Shown: positions 36,967-45,528, numbered from the stretch's first letter. The stretch: 64,000 nt of DNA from Paraburkholderia rhizosphaerae (GCF_004366595.1 NZ_SORE01000022.1:62001-126000), one strand, 5' to 3'. Notes: generated by a model from the letters alone, not told the origin. A program made the numbers and translations.

Positions 36967-38184
36967 TCATTCTCCGGCTGCGTTCGCGTCGAGCCGCGTA
37001 TCGCGATTGCCGAGCAGCAGGAAGCCCATCGCGACGATCACCAGCACAATCGTGCCTGCCGCGAACAGCAGTGTTGCGTGCCGGATATCGGTGCGTTGCG
37101 TCGCGATGCCCAGGCCAATGATCGGCAGCGACAGTGCGACATAGAGCACGACAAAGTACGCGGACGTGACGCCGGCGCGCGCATCGGCCGGGCTGCGCGC
37201 GGTCAGTTCGCCGAGACCCGAGCGAAAGCTCGCGCCCTGGCCGAGCCCGGCGAACACGGTGCCTGCGAGCAGCGCGCCGCTCGCGGCGTCGATGGTACTG
37301 AGTGCGACCAGCAGCAAGCCGGCGATGAGGCCGATGCAACCGGCCGGTAGCCGCCATGACGGCGCGAGCAGGCTTTGCGCGGCTTGTCCGGCTGCCGACG
37401 AAGCGAACAGCAGAAATACGACGAGACCGATCGTGACGTCGCTATGAAAGCCGAGCACGGTGCGCATCAGTTGCGGTGAGACCGCGGTAAAGAAGCCGAC
37501 CACGACGAAGCCCGCGAAGCCCGATAGCGCGGCCGGCACGAATGCGCCGCGCACCGGCCGTGGTAGCGCAATACGTTGCATGCGCAACTTCGCCTGAGCA
37601 GGGAGGTGCGCGGTTTCCGGCACGCTGCGCAGCGCGAGCAGCGCGATCGCGATCAGCACGATGTGCACCGCGTACGGTGTGCGCATCGGCGCCGGCAGAT
37701 ACTCGACAATCAACCCGCTCAGCACGGGTCCGCAGCCTAGACCGAGCATGTTCGATGCGGTGGCGGCGAGCGTTGCCCGATGACGCAATCTCGCGGGTGC
37801 GGCCTCGATGACCGCGACGGTCGCGGTGCCGGTAAAGATGCCCGCGGAGACGCCGGATAGCAGGCGGGCCATCATCAGTCCGGGCAGGCCGGTGCTGACG
37901 ATAAACACGAGCGCCGATGCGGCCGACGCGATCAGCCCGCAGGTCAGCATCCGTTTGCGGCCTAGCTGATCGGACCAGTTGCCGACCAGCAGCAGTGCGC
38001 CGAGCACCCCGATTGCATAGACCGCGAAGATCACCGTGATGGTCGCCGGCGTGAATCCGTAGGCGGCCTGGTAGTAGCGGTAGACCTCGGTCGGTAGCGT
38101 CGTGCCCATCATGTTGATGAGGAACGCGAGCGCGACAAGCAGGAAAGCGGGGAACACGCGTGGCGTGCCGGAGGCGGTTTGCAT
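36967..38184 (-). CDS. MFS transporter (drug/metabolite exporter type)
   Basis: The protein of about 405 residues has twelve hydrophobic segments and the MFS loop motif GNWSDQLGRKRML between segments 2 and 3. Subfamily features look like DHA1-type efflux proteins. The frame extends to a TTG at 38211, but ATG 38184 (MQTASGTPRVFP) is a more likely start; neither has a strong ribosome binding site. With the P450 it could form a modification and export pair, which is only positional inference. Confidence 0.88.
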   Translation of the reverse strand: MQTASGTPRVFPAFLLVALAFLINMMGTTLPTEVYRYYQAAYGFTPATITVIFAVYAIGVLGALLLVGNWSDQLGRKRMLTCGLIASAASALVFIVSTGLPGLMMARLLSGVSAGIFTGTATVAVIEAAPARLRHRATLAATASNMLGLGCGPVLSGLIVEYLPAPMRTPYAVHIVLIAIALLALRSVPETAHLPAQAKLRMQRIALPRPVRGAFVPAALSGFAGFVVVGFFTAVSPQLMRTVLGFHSDVTIGLVVFLLFASSAAGQAAQSLLAPSWRLPAGCIGLIAGLLLVALSTIDAASGALLAGTVFAGLGQGASFRSGLGELTARSPADARAGVTSAYFVVLYVALSLPIIGLGIATQRTDIRHATLLFAAGTIVLVIVAMGFLLLGNRDTRLDANAAGE

Positions 38185-38312
38185 CGAATACCCGTCTGCT
38201 GTGGGAGACAAAGCGTTCGATTATCGTCAATCGATCGATTTTCTGCTGCGTGCGCGATTTAAACCTTGCCGCGCCTAAGGGATAGTGCAGTTTGGCAAAG
38301 CGGCCGTGCAAT

Positions 38313-38346
38313 AAAAAAGCGGCCGGGCGAAAAACTCGCCGACCGC
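38313..38346 (-). terminator. Rho-independent terminator for the superinfection-immunity-like gene
   Basis: On the minus strand, GCGGTCGGCGAG pairs imperfectly with TCGCCCGGCCGC across a TTTT loop. A six-T run follows. It lies about 60 bases after the stop at 38405, in the correct orientation. Confidence 0.75.
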
Positions 38347-38404
38347 AATTCGCTTCCTCTACGCATTCACCGCAACACGCCGTTGCGCGGCGTGCTTCAT
38401 CCAA

Positions 38405-38773
38405 TTACTTCCGCATCCAGTCGCGCTGATTTGTACTGCGCGTCTTCGTCACCCGCACGTCCGCCACGTGAGCCTGCGCGAATCGTGGCCGAAACGCCGT
38501 GCGATGGTGGGCATGCGCGACGAGTTTGTCGATCGTGCCGCGCGCAATCGCGAGCCGTGCTGTCCGTGCAATCTGCGTCAGCCGCTGTCCGCCTTCCGGC
38601 GTGCGTGCCGCGTGCAACGCCGCGAACCAGCCGATCACGGTCCAGCCGAGAAAGACATTGACCAGCGTAATCGCGAGCGCGTAAGGATGTTCACGCGCAT
38701 CCGCTTCGAGCGATGGCACCAGATACACCACCAGTGCGCCGATCAGTCCGATTGCTTCGACATATTTGGTCAT
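38405..38773 (-). CDS. Superinfection-immunity-family small membrane protein
   Basis: The 122-residue protein has two hydrophobic segments (about 6-20 and 34-55). The second contains ALAITLVNVFLGWTVIGWFA, the hallmark LxNxFLGWTxIGW of the T4 Imm-like superinfection immunity family (PF14373). The C-terminal 65 residues are basic and hydrophilic. A good ribosome binding site (AGAGGTGATG) precedes ATG 38773. Members are widespread in bacteria far from phage, so an anti-phage role should not be assumed. Confidence 0.85.
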   Translation of the reverse strand: MTKYVEAIGLIGALVVYLVPSLEADAREHPYALAITLVNVFLGWTVIGWFAALHAARTPEGGQRLTQIARTARLAIARGTIDKLVAHAHHRTAFRPRFAQAHVADVRVTKTRSTNQRDWMRK

Positions 38774-38973
38774 TGCATCACCTCTTCTTCCGATTGAGCT
38801 TGCCTCGCTGCCCTTGCAGCAACGGCGAGTACATTGGCATCAAATGTAGGCGAGTTCGAGGTGTCGAAGGAAGAGACCGCGACGCAAATCACAATCGCGG
38901 TTTTATGAACAATCGTGCGAGACAGTGTGGAATGGCAAACCGCGACGGGTTGTCCGTGACGGTGCCGCGGATG

Positions 38974-40326
38974 CTATCGCGTCGATTGGGACGTGTGAGC
39001 GGCGATCTGGATGATCCGGTTGCGCACAACGGCAATCGCCTGCTTCAGCGAGTAAACGTCCTGAAAGTATTTCTGCGGCAAGCGGATTTGTCCCGAATGC
39101 GCATCGATGCTTTCGATTTCTTCGCGCCATTGCGCAATTTGCTCGGCGGTCGGCTGCGTGGTTGTCCAGATTTCGTCTTCGAGCGATTTCAGCTCACGGT
39201 ACCAGACGATCAGACGCTTCTTGATGCGCGCTTCGAGCATGCGCGGCAACGCTTGCAGCAGGCCGACCAGCACCGCGAGAAACGGCACGAGGATCAGCAG
39301 GCGCCGCTCGATAAAGCTCGCCAGCCAGAACGGCAAGTAGCGCTGCAGAAACGGCGGGCCTGATCTCAGGTAGCGCGTGCTTTCGTCCGCAATCGGGAAC
39401 TCGGCGGTGTTCAGATTCGGGAATTCGCCGACCGGCGTGAAGTAATCTTCGCCGCCGTGCACGGTCTTCGCGGCCTCCAGCAGCACATAGACGAGCGCCG
39501 GATGCAGCGTGTCCTTCGCGACTAGTTGCGCGGTCGCGCCAAGCAGTGTGACATCGGCTGGCGGGAGGTCTTTCGCGATGCTGGTCGCGCCTCGCGGGTA
39601 AACGATCTTCGCGAGCGACGGGAATTTTTGCACCAGCGCGTCCGCTTGCACGAAGTTCATCAGCTTCAGATTGCTGTTCAGCAAAGTTCGCTGCATTGGG
39701 GCATCGGGGCGTCCGATAAAGAATGCAGCGTCGAGCGTGCCGTTTTCGAGGCCTTGATAGGCGTTGTTGGCGTCGACTTCGACCAGCGTCGAGTTGTCGC
39801 GTGTGACGTCGGAGAAGCCGAGCAGAACGAGCGCTACATTCTGCAGTCCGCTGCCCGGTACGCCAATCGAGATCCGCTTGCCGCGCAATTGCGCCAGCCG
39901 GTCGACTGTCGTGCCGCCGCGATAGAACACCCAGAGCGGTTCATACGAAACCGCCGCGATGGTCTGCAGGTTGTCGGACTCTTTCGGATGGACCGTGCCG
40001 GACTGGATAAAGCCGACTTCGTAAATGCTATTCGGATCGGCGAGACGCTGATAGTTTTCGACCGCGCCGGATGACGGGCGGATATCGAGTGTGATCCCTT
40101 TGCGTTTCAGAAGCGGCGCGTAGTGTTCGGCGAAGCCGCGGTAAATGCCTTCGTCGGCGCCGGTGGTGATCACGATGCGGGTGTGGACCGCGGGCTCGAC
40201 GATCGACCATGCCGCCCAGACGAGCGCGGCGAATGCGAGCAGCGCGACGACGATCAACAGCCGTCGGCGCGCGGGCGTCATTTCCGCGGACTGAATGCGG
40301 TGCAACGCGGGGTCGCGTTTTGTCAT
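38974..40326 (-). CDS. TAXI-family solute-binding protein tethered at both ends
   Basis: The 450-residue protein has an N-terminal membrane segment (about 22-42), then a TAXI periplasmic binding domain (about 50-330: RIVITTGADEGIYRGFAEHY, GKRISIGVPGSGLQNVALVL). A second membrane segment lies near 341-362 and an 80-residue basic/coiled cytoplasmic end follows. Ordinary TAXI proteins are secreted partners of TRAP membrane subunits. Here no TRAP permease is nearby and the domain is held by two helices. I chose ATG 40326 because GGGGAG lies before it; the frame is open further upstream without TAXI-like sequence. Confidence 0.9.
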   Translation of the reverse strand: MTKRDPALHRIQSAEMTPARRRLLIVVALLAFAALVWAAWSIVEPAVHTRIVITTGADEGIYRGFAEHYAPLLKRKGITLDIRPSSGAVENYQRLADPNSIYEVGFIQSGTVHPKESDNLQTIAAVSYEPLWVFYRGGTTVDRLAQLRGKRISIGVPGSGLQNVALVLLGFSDVTRDNSTLVEVDANNAYQGLENGTLDAAFFIGRPDAPMQRTLLNSNLKLMNFVQADALVQKFPSLAKIVYPRGATSIAKDLPPADVTLLGATAQLVAKDTLHPALVYVLLEAAKTVHGGEDYFTPVGEFPNLNTAEFPIADESTRYLRSGPPFLQRYLPFWLASFIERRLLILVPFLAVLVGLLQALPRMLEARIKKRLIVWYRELKSLEDEIWTTTQPTAEQIAQWREEIESIDAHSGQIRLPQKYFQDVYSLKQAIAVVRNRIIQIAAHTSQSTR

Positions 40327-40520
40327 TGTCACTCCCCGATATCGGCTTATGCGCGAGTGACGCGCGGGGTATGCGTGATCGTGTGCCGCGTTCCAGTGCC
40401 TGCCGCGACGATCATAACGCATCCCGGTATCGGCGTTGGTCCGCGGGGTGGGTGCCGGGTGTCTGGGTGTGAGATGCAGCGCGCCCGCGCGCGTTGCATC
40501 GTTTTCCCAGTGACTCCTCG

Positions 40521-40609
40521 CTACGCGAAGAACCCGATCAGCGCATGCGCGACCGCTTGCGGACTGTTTTCCATCGGTATGTGACCCGCGGCCGCGATTC
40601 GCATGAGAT
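40521..40609 (-). pseudogene. C-terminal remnant of an alpha/beta hydrolase
   Basis: The minus strand reads MRIAAAGHIPMENSPQAVAH then ALIGFFA and stop (CTA at 40521-40523). This is the usual end of alpha/beta hydrolases, with the catalytic histidine in AGHIPMEN. Nothing upstream continues the fold; within a few codons the sequence turns into AT-rich intergenic DNA. About 30 codons remain of a gene that would have had about 270. Confidence 0.55.
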
Positions 40610-40659
40610 ATGGAATGAGGCCGGCATTTCACTTCGATGCCGTGCGACAGCGGTACGAT

Positions 40660-40691
40660 AGTCATCATTGACATAAATGACAATGATGACT
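40660..40691. promoter_or_regulatory. Perfect 11-base inverted repeat, AT-rich
   Basis: AGTCATCATTG and CAATGATGACT flank a 10-base AT-rich spacer, followed by TTTT. It lies in an AT-rich pocket between the hydrolase remnant and the small zinc-binding-like gene. It could be an operator, or a weak terminator on the plus strand. Its composition differs sharply from its surroundings. Confidence 0.6.
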
Positions 40692-40825
40692 TTTCGAGCG
40701 GCTAGGTGCCGCAGATGCGCGTGACGGTGACGAAGCCTTACCCGACAAGGCGCGTCGTTTATCAGGGCACGACCAGTGTCGCGACCCGTCGGAAAGGACG
40801 AGAATTTGCGGTTAGACTGTCCCTT

Positions 40826-41086
40826 ATGAACAAGTGCCCTTACTGCGAGAGAATTCGTGACGAATGGGATTGCCATGGCCCGGCGTGCCGGACGGCCATC
40901 GCAAAGGCACTTCGCCGGCAGCGCAAGGGCCTGCCCATGGTGCCGAAGGTGATCCGAAACGAAATTCCCGCCGGCGCGAGCACCGGCGAAGTGATCGCAC
41001 GGCTGTCCCACCAGCGTTTGCGTGCACGCCGCGGCAATGAAGAACGGCGCGAGCGCAAGGAAATCGACGAAGCCGACGTCGGCTGA
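40826..41086 (+). CDS. Small cysteine-rich, possibly zinc-binding protein
   Basis: The 86-residue hydrophilic protein begins MNKCPYC and has C4, C7, C16, H17 and C21, a spacing that could hold one zinc ion. The remainder is Arg/Glu-rich with no hydrophobic core to speak of. The frame is open upstream, but this ATG places the metal motif at the N-terminus, where such proteins have it. No family is recognised. An unusual inverted repeat lies 135 bases upstream. Confidence 0.65.
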   Translation: MNKCPYCERIRDEWDCHGPACRTAIAKALRRQRKGLPMVPKVIRNEIPAGASTGEVIARLSHQRLRARRGNEERRERKEIDEADVG

Positions 41087-41226
41087 ACCGGCGCGTGTGC
41101 GGCGTTCACGGCGTTCGGGTGTCGGTCGCGAGCGGTACGCCGATTCTGAATAAGTGTCCGCCGCGCGAATTGCGCTGGTTATCGGTTCATCGTCATCTAT
41201 TTCATCTATTGCGCAAACGCGCGCGT

Positions 41227-41631
41227 TTATGGGCGCACGCGAGCGTCGCCGGTTACGGGCTTTATCGCTCTGATTTCTTTTGCTTCGCCGGTTGCGATCT
41301 GTTCGGCGATCATCTGCAGGCGCAAAACGCTGTTGGTTTGCGAGCCGGTGCGCGCGCGCGTGTCTTCGTCTTCGTCTTCGCGAGCCATTCCGTCTTCCCG
41401 GTGCGGAACGACCTGTGCCATCCAACCGATGTTCTCGTTGCCGGTGTACTGCTCAGCGCTGATCGCCTCGAGCATCTTTTGCGCATCTCGCTTGATCGCG
41501 CCGATCGGGATGCCATTGGTGTTGCTTGCGGTGCGCTCGGTCAGCGACTCGCCGGCCGCCTCCAGAGCGGCAAGCGAGAGCGCCAGTGCGGCTGCGTGAA
41601 CGGTGAATCGATGGACGAAACTCAGTTTCAT
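41227..41631 (-). CDS. Exported hypothetical protein
   Basis: The 134-residue protein has a clear signal peptide (hydrophobic stretch 9-25, cleavage near AAG at 25-27). The mature part is hydrophilic with an acidic patch (EDEDED near 88). A GAGGATCC ribosome binding site precedes ATG 41631. I do not recognise the family. It lies 179 bases after the end of the secreted hydrolase gene on the same strand and has no evident partner. Confidence 0.65.
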   Translation of the reverse strand: MKLSFVHRFTVHAAALALSLAALEAAGESLTERTASNTNGIPIGAIKRDAQKMLEAISAEQYTGNENIGWMAQVVPHREDGMAREDEDEDTRARTGSQTNSVLRLQMIAEQIATGEAKEIRAIKPVTGDARVRP

Positions 41632-41810
41632 TGCGGATCCTCGGAAACGTAGGCGGCTGCCGCTTGCGCTATGCGCGCGACCGGCAAGCGAGATTCCGAC
41701 AGCAACGCGTGTCGATGATTCCCGTGAACGAAGGTCAAGTGTTTTCGCGGCGATCGATAGGTGCTTTCTGGCAAAGACGTCAGGATTGGCATCGCGCTGC
41801 GCTGGCGATA

Positions 41811-43217
41811 TTACTTGCCGCCCCAGATGACATCGCTATCGACCGCATACAGTTTGCAATCCGCGTGTCCGTTCGCGCATTGAACGAGCGCGCCGTTGAT
41901 CGGGTCAAGTCCCGACGACGCGCCCCACGCGCCATCTGGTGCGATCGCGAATGCGCGCGGCCGGTTCATCGCGAGGAATTTGCCGTATGCGGCGCGGCCC
42001 TGCGGGTTCAGATAGGGGACGGCCGAGACTTCGGCAAGCGGCGCGAACTTCGTCGCTGGTGGCGCGCCAGCGAGCCGTGGCCAGACGACCGCGTTGTCCA
42101 CCGCATACAACTGGCAATACTGCGTGGTTTGCCAGCAGCGTGTCAGCGCGGTGTCGGCCGGATCGAAGCCGCCCGACGCCCATGAACCGTTGGTTACGCC
42201 GATTGCGATTGCGCGCGGCAGCGGTGCGGCGAGAAAGCCACGATAGAGTTTTTCCTTCTGGTCGTCGCTCAGGTACGGAATCGCTTTCAGGTCGTTCACG
42301 GTCGCGTACGCGGTCGACGCGGGTGCGTGGCCCGGCAGATATGCCGGGTCTGTTTCGGCACCCGGCATGCCGATGCTGCGCAGAAATGCATCGGCCTTTT
42401 GCACCCAGAGTGGCAGCCCGGCGCCGGATGCGGTCATCGCATGGGCGTCCTGCTGGAACGCGCCGTAGTCGACCAGTTCCGCGCTGCCGCCCGCCGCGGT
42501 GTACTGCGCGAACATCTGCCGCCACGTCGCGGTTGCGAATATCGCGTCGTTATCGCCGTAGAACCAGATCGACCGCAAGTGTGTGCGTGCACCTAGTTGC
42601 GCAGCCGCGCTGATCAGGCTCGCGTCGGGCGTCGGGCAGTCGCCTTCCTTGACACCGCCGGCAAAGTCGAGCAACCCCTTCACATCGGGTGAGTTCAGCG
42701 TGCCGAACGCGAGCGTGTTCCAGCCACCCATGCTTTTTCCCGCCACGACGATACGCGACGCATCGATGCCTGGCTGCTGTTTCACGACGTCGAGCACTTT
42801 GCGGATGTCGTGCGCCGCGTCGAGCCCGATGCCGATTACGTCGCAGCCATGCGGGCGCAGGTGGCCACCCGAGCCCGCATAGCCGCGCATCATCGGCATC
42901 GCGACCGCGTAGCCTCGTGACAGGAAGTAGTAAGGGATGAATTCGTCGGCGACGCGTGGTGCATGCGCGGGATTGTCGGACGCGCCGTGGTTGATCAGCG
43001 CCAGCGGAAACGGTCCGCCATGCGACGGCATATAGAGGGTGACTTGCAGACGCACCGGTGCAGGCGACGCGTCGACCGGCACGGTCAGCACGCGTTCGTT
43101 CAGCGGCGCGACGGGCAGAGTGGCCGCTTCGCCGGGCGCGGGCGCAACGCTCAGCGCGCCAGTCGCTGCGCATAAAAGCAGCAGGGCTTTGATCGGTCGC
43201 GTCATCGTGTGACGCAT
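41811..43217 (-). CDS. Secreted alpha/beta hydrolase with two C-terminal repeat domains
   Basis: The 468-residue protein has a signal peptide ending near residue 31 (PGEAA) and a dienelactone-hydrolase-type domain (about 45-285). The likely triad is S162 (GKSMGG), D222 (GDND) and H259 (QDAHAM). Residues 304-379 and 391-465 are tandem copies of a module of about 75 residues. Each has a P-Y-L, a PRA-x-AI, a GxW, a GxDP, a C-x6-C pair (C361/C368, C447/C454) and LYAVDxxVxW. I do not know a name for this module. ATG 43217 or 43205 are both possible starts; the frame upstream is open but not protein-like. Confidence 0.85.
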   Translation of the reverse strand: MRHTMTRPIKALLLLCAATGALSVAPAPGEAATLPVAPLNERVLTVPVDASPAPVRLQVTLYMPSHGGPFPLALINHGASDNPAHAPRVADEFIPYYFLSRGYAVAMPMMRGYAGSGGHLRPHGCDVIGIGLDAAHDIRKVLDVVKQQPGIDASRIVVAGKSMGGWNTLAFGTLNSPDVKGLLDFAGGVKEGDCPTPDASLISAAAQLGARTHLRSIWFYGDNDAIFATATWRQMFAQYTAAGGSAELVDYGAFQQDAHAMTASGAGLPLWVQKADAFLRSIGMPGAETDPAYLPGHAPASTAYATVNDLKAIPYLSDDQKEKLYRGFLAAPLPRAIAIGVTNGSWASGGFDPADTALTRCWQTTQYCQLYAVDNAVVWPRLAGAPPATKFAPLAEVSAVPYLNPQGRAAYGKFLAMNRPRAFAIAPDGAWGASSGLDPINGALVQCANGHADCKLYAVDSDVIWGGK

Positions 43218-43643
43218 TGCAGTTTCTATCGGTTTGATGGTGAGCGGGTTTGATCGCGAGCGATCTGCGAAAGAGCCAGCGAAAAGTCTCGCGAAAATTT
43301 TCAGATGCGGGTGGCCGCGCTGAACATGTATATCGACGAATTCGCTTGAAACCTGAAGTGCAAACCTGGAGTGCGTCGGTTTTTGTTTTGATTGCGCTGT
43401 GCCGCCGCTACCCGGCGAGCGGCCCGACGCTAGCGCGCACGCAACCTGCGCCACAACGACGATACATGCGTCGCAAGGCTGGCAAGCATGGCAACGGAAC
43501 CGATCGTTTCGAGCAGCGCGGTCATCATGGTCTCCATCGCGCACGCAAGCGGGTGACGCGCGGCGCTTAACGTGGAAGTGAATGCATGCCGGCGATGCTA
43601 ATGACGATGCGATGCGGTCACAATCTGGCATTCCCGATGCTAG

Positions 43644-43660
43644 ACTTCGGCAAAACCGAA
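43644..43660. promoter_or_regulatory. TTCG/CGAA palindrome upstream of the GNAT gene
   Basis: ACTTCGG-CAAAA-CCGAAGT is a perfect dyad (43644-43662) containing a T-N11-A core (TCGGCAAAACCGA). It is followed by GGGGTGGG. A close relative, including the trailing GGGATGGG, occurs at 47873-47900, and a partial one upstream of the nhaR-like gene. Its centre is about 50 bases before the GNAT start. Confidence 0.6.
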
Positions 43661-43701
43661 GTGGGGTGGGAATGCCGATCGGCATCGGGGAGAAGCATCG
43701 A

Positions 43702-44160
43702 ATGGAAATGCGAGCGCTCGAAGAAACGGATCTCGAACTCATCTGCCGGCATCGCGAGCAGATGTTCCGCGAAGCAGGCCGCGACGAAGCCGTGCTGCAA
43801 ACGATGACCGCGCATTTCCGCAAATGGCTGCGCCCGCGTTTGCGCAACCGCACATATTTCGGTTTTGCGATGACCGACGGTCGTGATCCGGTGGCGGGCA
43901 TCGGCCTGATGTTGCTCGACTGGCCGCCGCATCCGTCTCATCCGGGCTCGGACCAGCGCGGTTATGTGCTGAACGTCTATGTCGAGCCTGCGTATCGCGG
44001 AAGAGGGTTGGCGCACGAACTGATGCAGCGCGCCGACGCGGAATTCGCGAGGCGCGGCGTGCAGTTTGCGATCCTTCATGCGACCGATGCGGGGCGGGAC
44101 CTTTATGCAGGCCTCGGGTGGGGGGCGACGACGGAGATGGCGAAGCCGGTTGCGGGGTGA
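43702..44160 (+). CDS. GNAT-family N-acetyltransferase
   Basis: The 152-residue acetyltransferase has the acetyl-CoA motif YVEPAYRGRGLAHELMQRA (R-x-x-G-x-A, about 96-114) and a C-terminal beta-bulge region ILHATDAGRDLYAGLGW. The start at 43702 is favoured by GGGGAGAAG upstream; ATG 43672 would overlap the operator-like palindrome region. The substrate is unknown. It stands alone on the plus strand, with a LysR-type dyad just before it. Confidence 0.88.
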   Translation: MEMRALEETDLELICRHREQMFREAGRDEAVLQTMTAHFRKWLRPRLRNRTYFGFAMTDGRDPVAGIGLMLLDWPPHPSHPGSDQRGYVLNVYVEPAYRGRGLAHELMQRADAEFARRGVQFAILHATDAGRDLYAGLGWGATTEMAKPVAG

Positions 44161-44313
44161 TGCTGTGCCGCGGTCGGTATAAAGAACACCGCAACCGCCG
44201 GCATGCGAGCGATGTGGGGTGAAGCGGCTGGACGCGCGGCGTGCGCGCCGCGTCCAGCATGCTGCTTGCGGTTCGGCTCAATGCACCGCTTGATGTCCTG
44301 CCTGGCGTCGTGC

Positions 44314-44670
44314 TTAATGCCCTGCTTCGCGCATCGTCAGCAGATTCTGCACCGACGTGACGCCGGGGACCTTGCCCGCGATCTCGCCGGCGGGCTGCAC
44401 CATGCTTTGATCCGACACCGTGCCATCCAGCGTGACCTTGCCGCCGCGCGCGACGACGCGGATATCGGCATTGTCGATCTTCGCGCGAAGCAGCGCGGTA
44501 CGCACATTGTGTTCGAGCCGGTGGTTTGCCTTGCGAATGCTCGCGCGGGTCGGCTGTTCGGTGGTTTGCGCGCTTTGCGCGATCGCTGCCGCGCTGATCA
44601 CCGATGCGGCGACTGCCACACAGGCGGCGAGAGTACGGGATGCAAACAGCTTCTGAACCGGGAATTTCAT
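44314..44670 (-). CDS. Exported BON-domain protein
   Basis: The 118-residue protein has a signal peptide (to about residue 32, AIAQ) and a single BON domain (about 48-112: NVRTALLRAKIDNADIRVVA, GKVTLDGTV, VPGVTSVQN). BON proteins such as OsmY are periplasmic, bind membranes and are induced by envelope or osmotic stress. A strong GAGGAGC ribosome binding site precedes ATG 44670. It lies in a block of stress-type genes. Confidence 0.9.
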   Translation of the reverse strand: MKFPVQKLFASRTLAACVAVAASVISAAAIAQSAQTTEQPTRASIRKANHRLEHNVRTALLRAKIDNADIRVVARGGKVTLDGTVSDQSMVQPAGEIAGKVPGVTSVQNLLTMREAGH

Positions 44671-44963
44671 CAATTGCTCCTCTTGGTTATCTCGTGGATC
44701 GTTGGACGTGCCGGGCACGCTGGCTGAGCGGCGACGCGGACGAACATCGGGCACAGGCGAGTCGTGTCACGCGGCCTGCCGCGATTTCGCATGCCCCCGC
44801 ATTCTGTCCTTCGAAAATAGATGCGACTTTATTCAGCGCACTGAAGTTCTCGAAACGCACGGAAATCGGGGTCGGTGCGACAAACGGTTTCGTTCCGGTT
44901 ACCGGTTACTCACGCCGCGTCACGGCCCACCGGAGTGCTGCTGTGAGGGTAAAAAGGAGGGGC

Positions 44964-44991
44964 AAAAAAAGAGGCCGGCTTGCGCCGGCCT
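44964..44991 (-). terminator. Rho-independent terminator for the zinc-ribbon gene
   Basis: On the minus strand AGGCCGGC-GCAA-GCCGGCCT forms a perfect 8-base stem, followed by C and seven Ts. It is 86 bases after the stop of the 45077-45421 gene. Confidence 0.85.
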
Positions 44992-45076
44992 AAAGAGCTC
45001 TAGCCTTTCCGAGGACCTTGGGGGCCAGAGCCTGAGGGTCTGTCACGTTTGCCTTCGAAGGATGGCTGCCGCACCG

Positions 45077-45421
45077 TCAGTCGAAGTCGAAGATGTCGAA
45101 CAGCGATCGTTTCTTTCTGTATCCGCCGTGTTCCTGCCGGTAGCTGTCGTGCCGGTTGTCGTGTCGATAATCGCCGCGATGGCGGTCGTCGTGGCGCCGC
45201 TCGCTGTCGTGGTGCGGACGTGCCCGTTGGTGCGCGCGCACGTCGTCGTTACGTGACTGCGCTTCGCTACGTGCGGCGGGCGCGTCGTTCATCTGCGCGA
45301 CGAGCTTGTCCAGTTCGCCACGATCCAGCCACACACCGCGGCAGCTTGGGCAGTAGTCGATTTCGATCGACTGGCGCTCGGTCATCAAAAGGTCGGGCGT
45401 TTTGCAGACGGGGCATTTCAT
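45077..45421 (-). CDS. TFIIB-type zinc-ribbon protein
   Basis: The 114-residue protein starts MKCPVC and has the pairs C3/C6 and C24/C27, with CRGVWLDRGELDKLV following. This is the zf-TFIIB family (PF13453). The middle (55-100) is a low-complexity His/Arg/Asp region and the end is SLFDIFDFD. The function of this family is unknown. GGAGCACG before ATG 45421 is a good ribosome binding site. A degenerate copy of the TTCG palindrome lies about 98 bases upstream, in the end of terC. Confidence 0.88.
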   Translation of the reverse strand: MKCPVCKTPDLLMTERQSIEIDYCPSCRGVWLDRGELDKLVAQMNDAPAARSEAQSRNDDVRAHQRARPHHDSERRHDDRHRGDYRHDNRHDSYRQEHGGYRKKRSLFDIFDFD

Positions 45422-45509
45422 TGCGTGCTCCTTTGCGCTTTCGTCAGCGCTTCCGATGGCTTCAATGTAGCGCGGAGTGCGTGTCGAAAGAATCTGGATA
45501 AGTCGAGTC

Positions 45510-45528
45510 TTTACTTCGAAAATTCCGC
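45510..45528. promoter_or_regulatory. Degenerate copy of the TTCG/CGAA dyad
   Basis: ACTTCGAAAATTCCGCA matches the strong 47874 site in its left half and spacer, but the right half is CCGCA rather than CCGAA. It overlaps the terC stop codon and is centred about 98 bases upstream of the zinc-ribbon gene start, similar to the spacing at the terC and TerB-like genes. It is weak on its own. Confidence 0.35.

Noticed and set aside
38405..38773. Prophage remnant, suggested by the superinfection immunity family
   Set aside because: No integrase, attachment site, structural or lysis gene is nearby, and the family is widespread in bacterial chromosomes.
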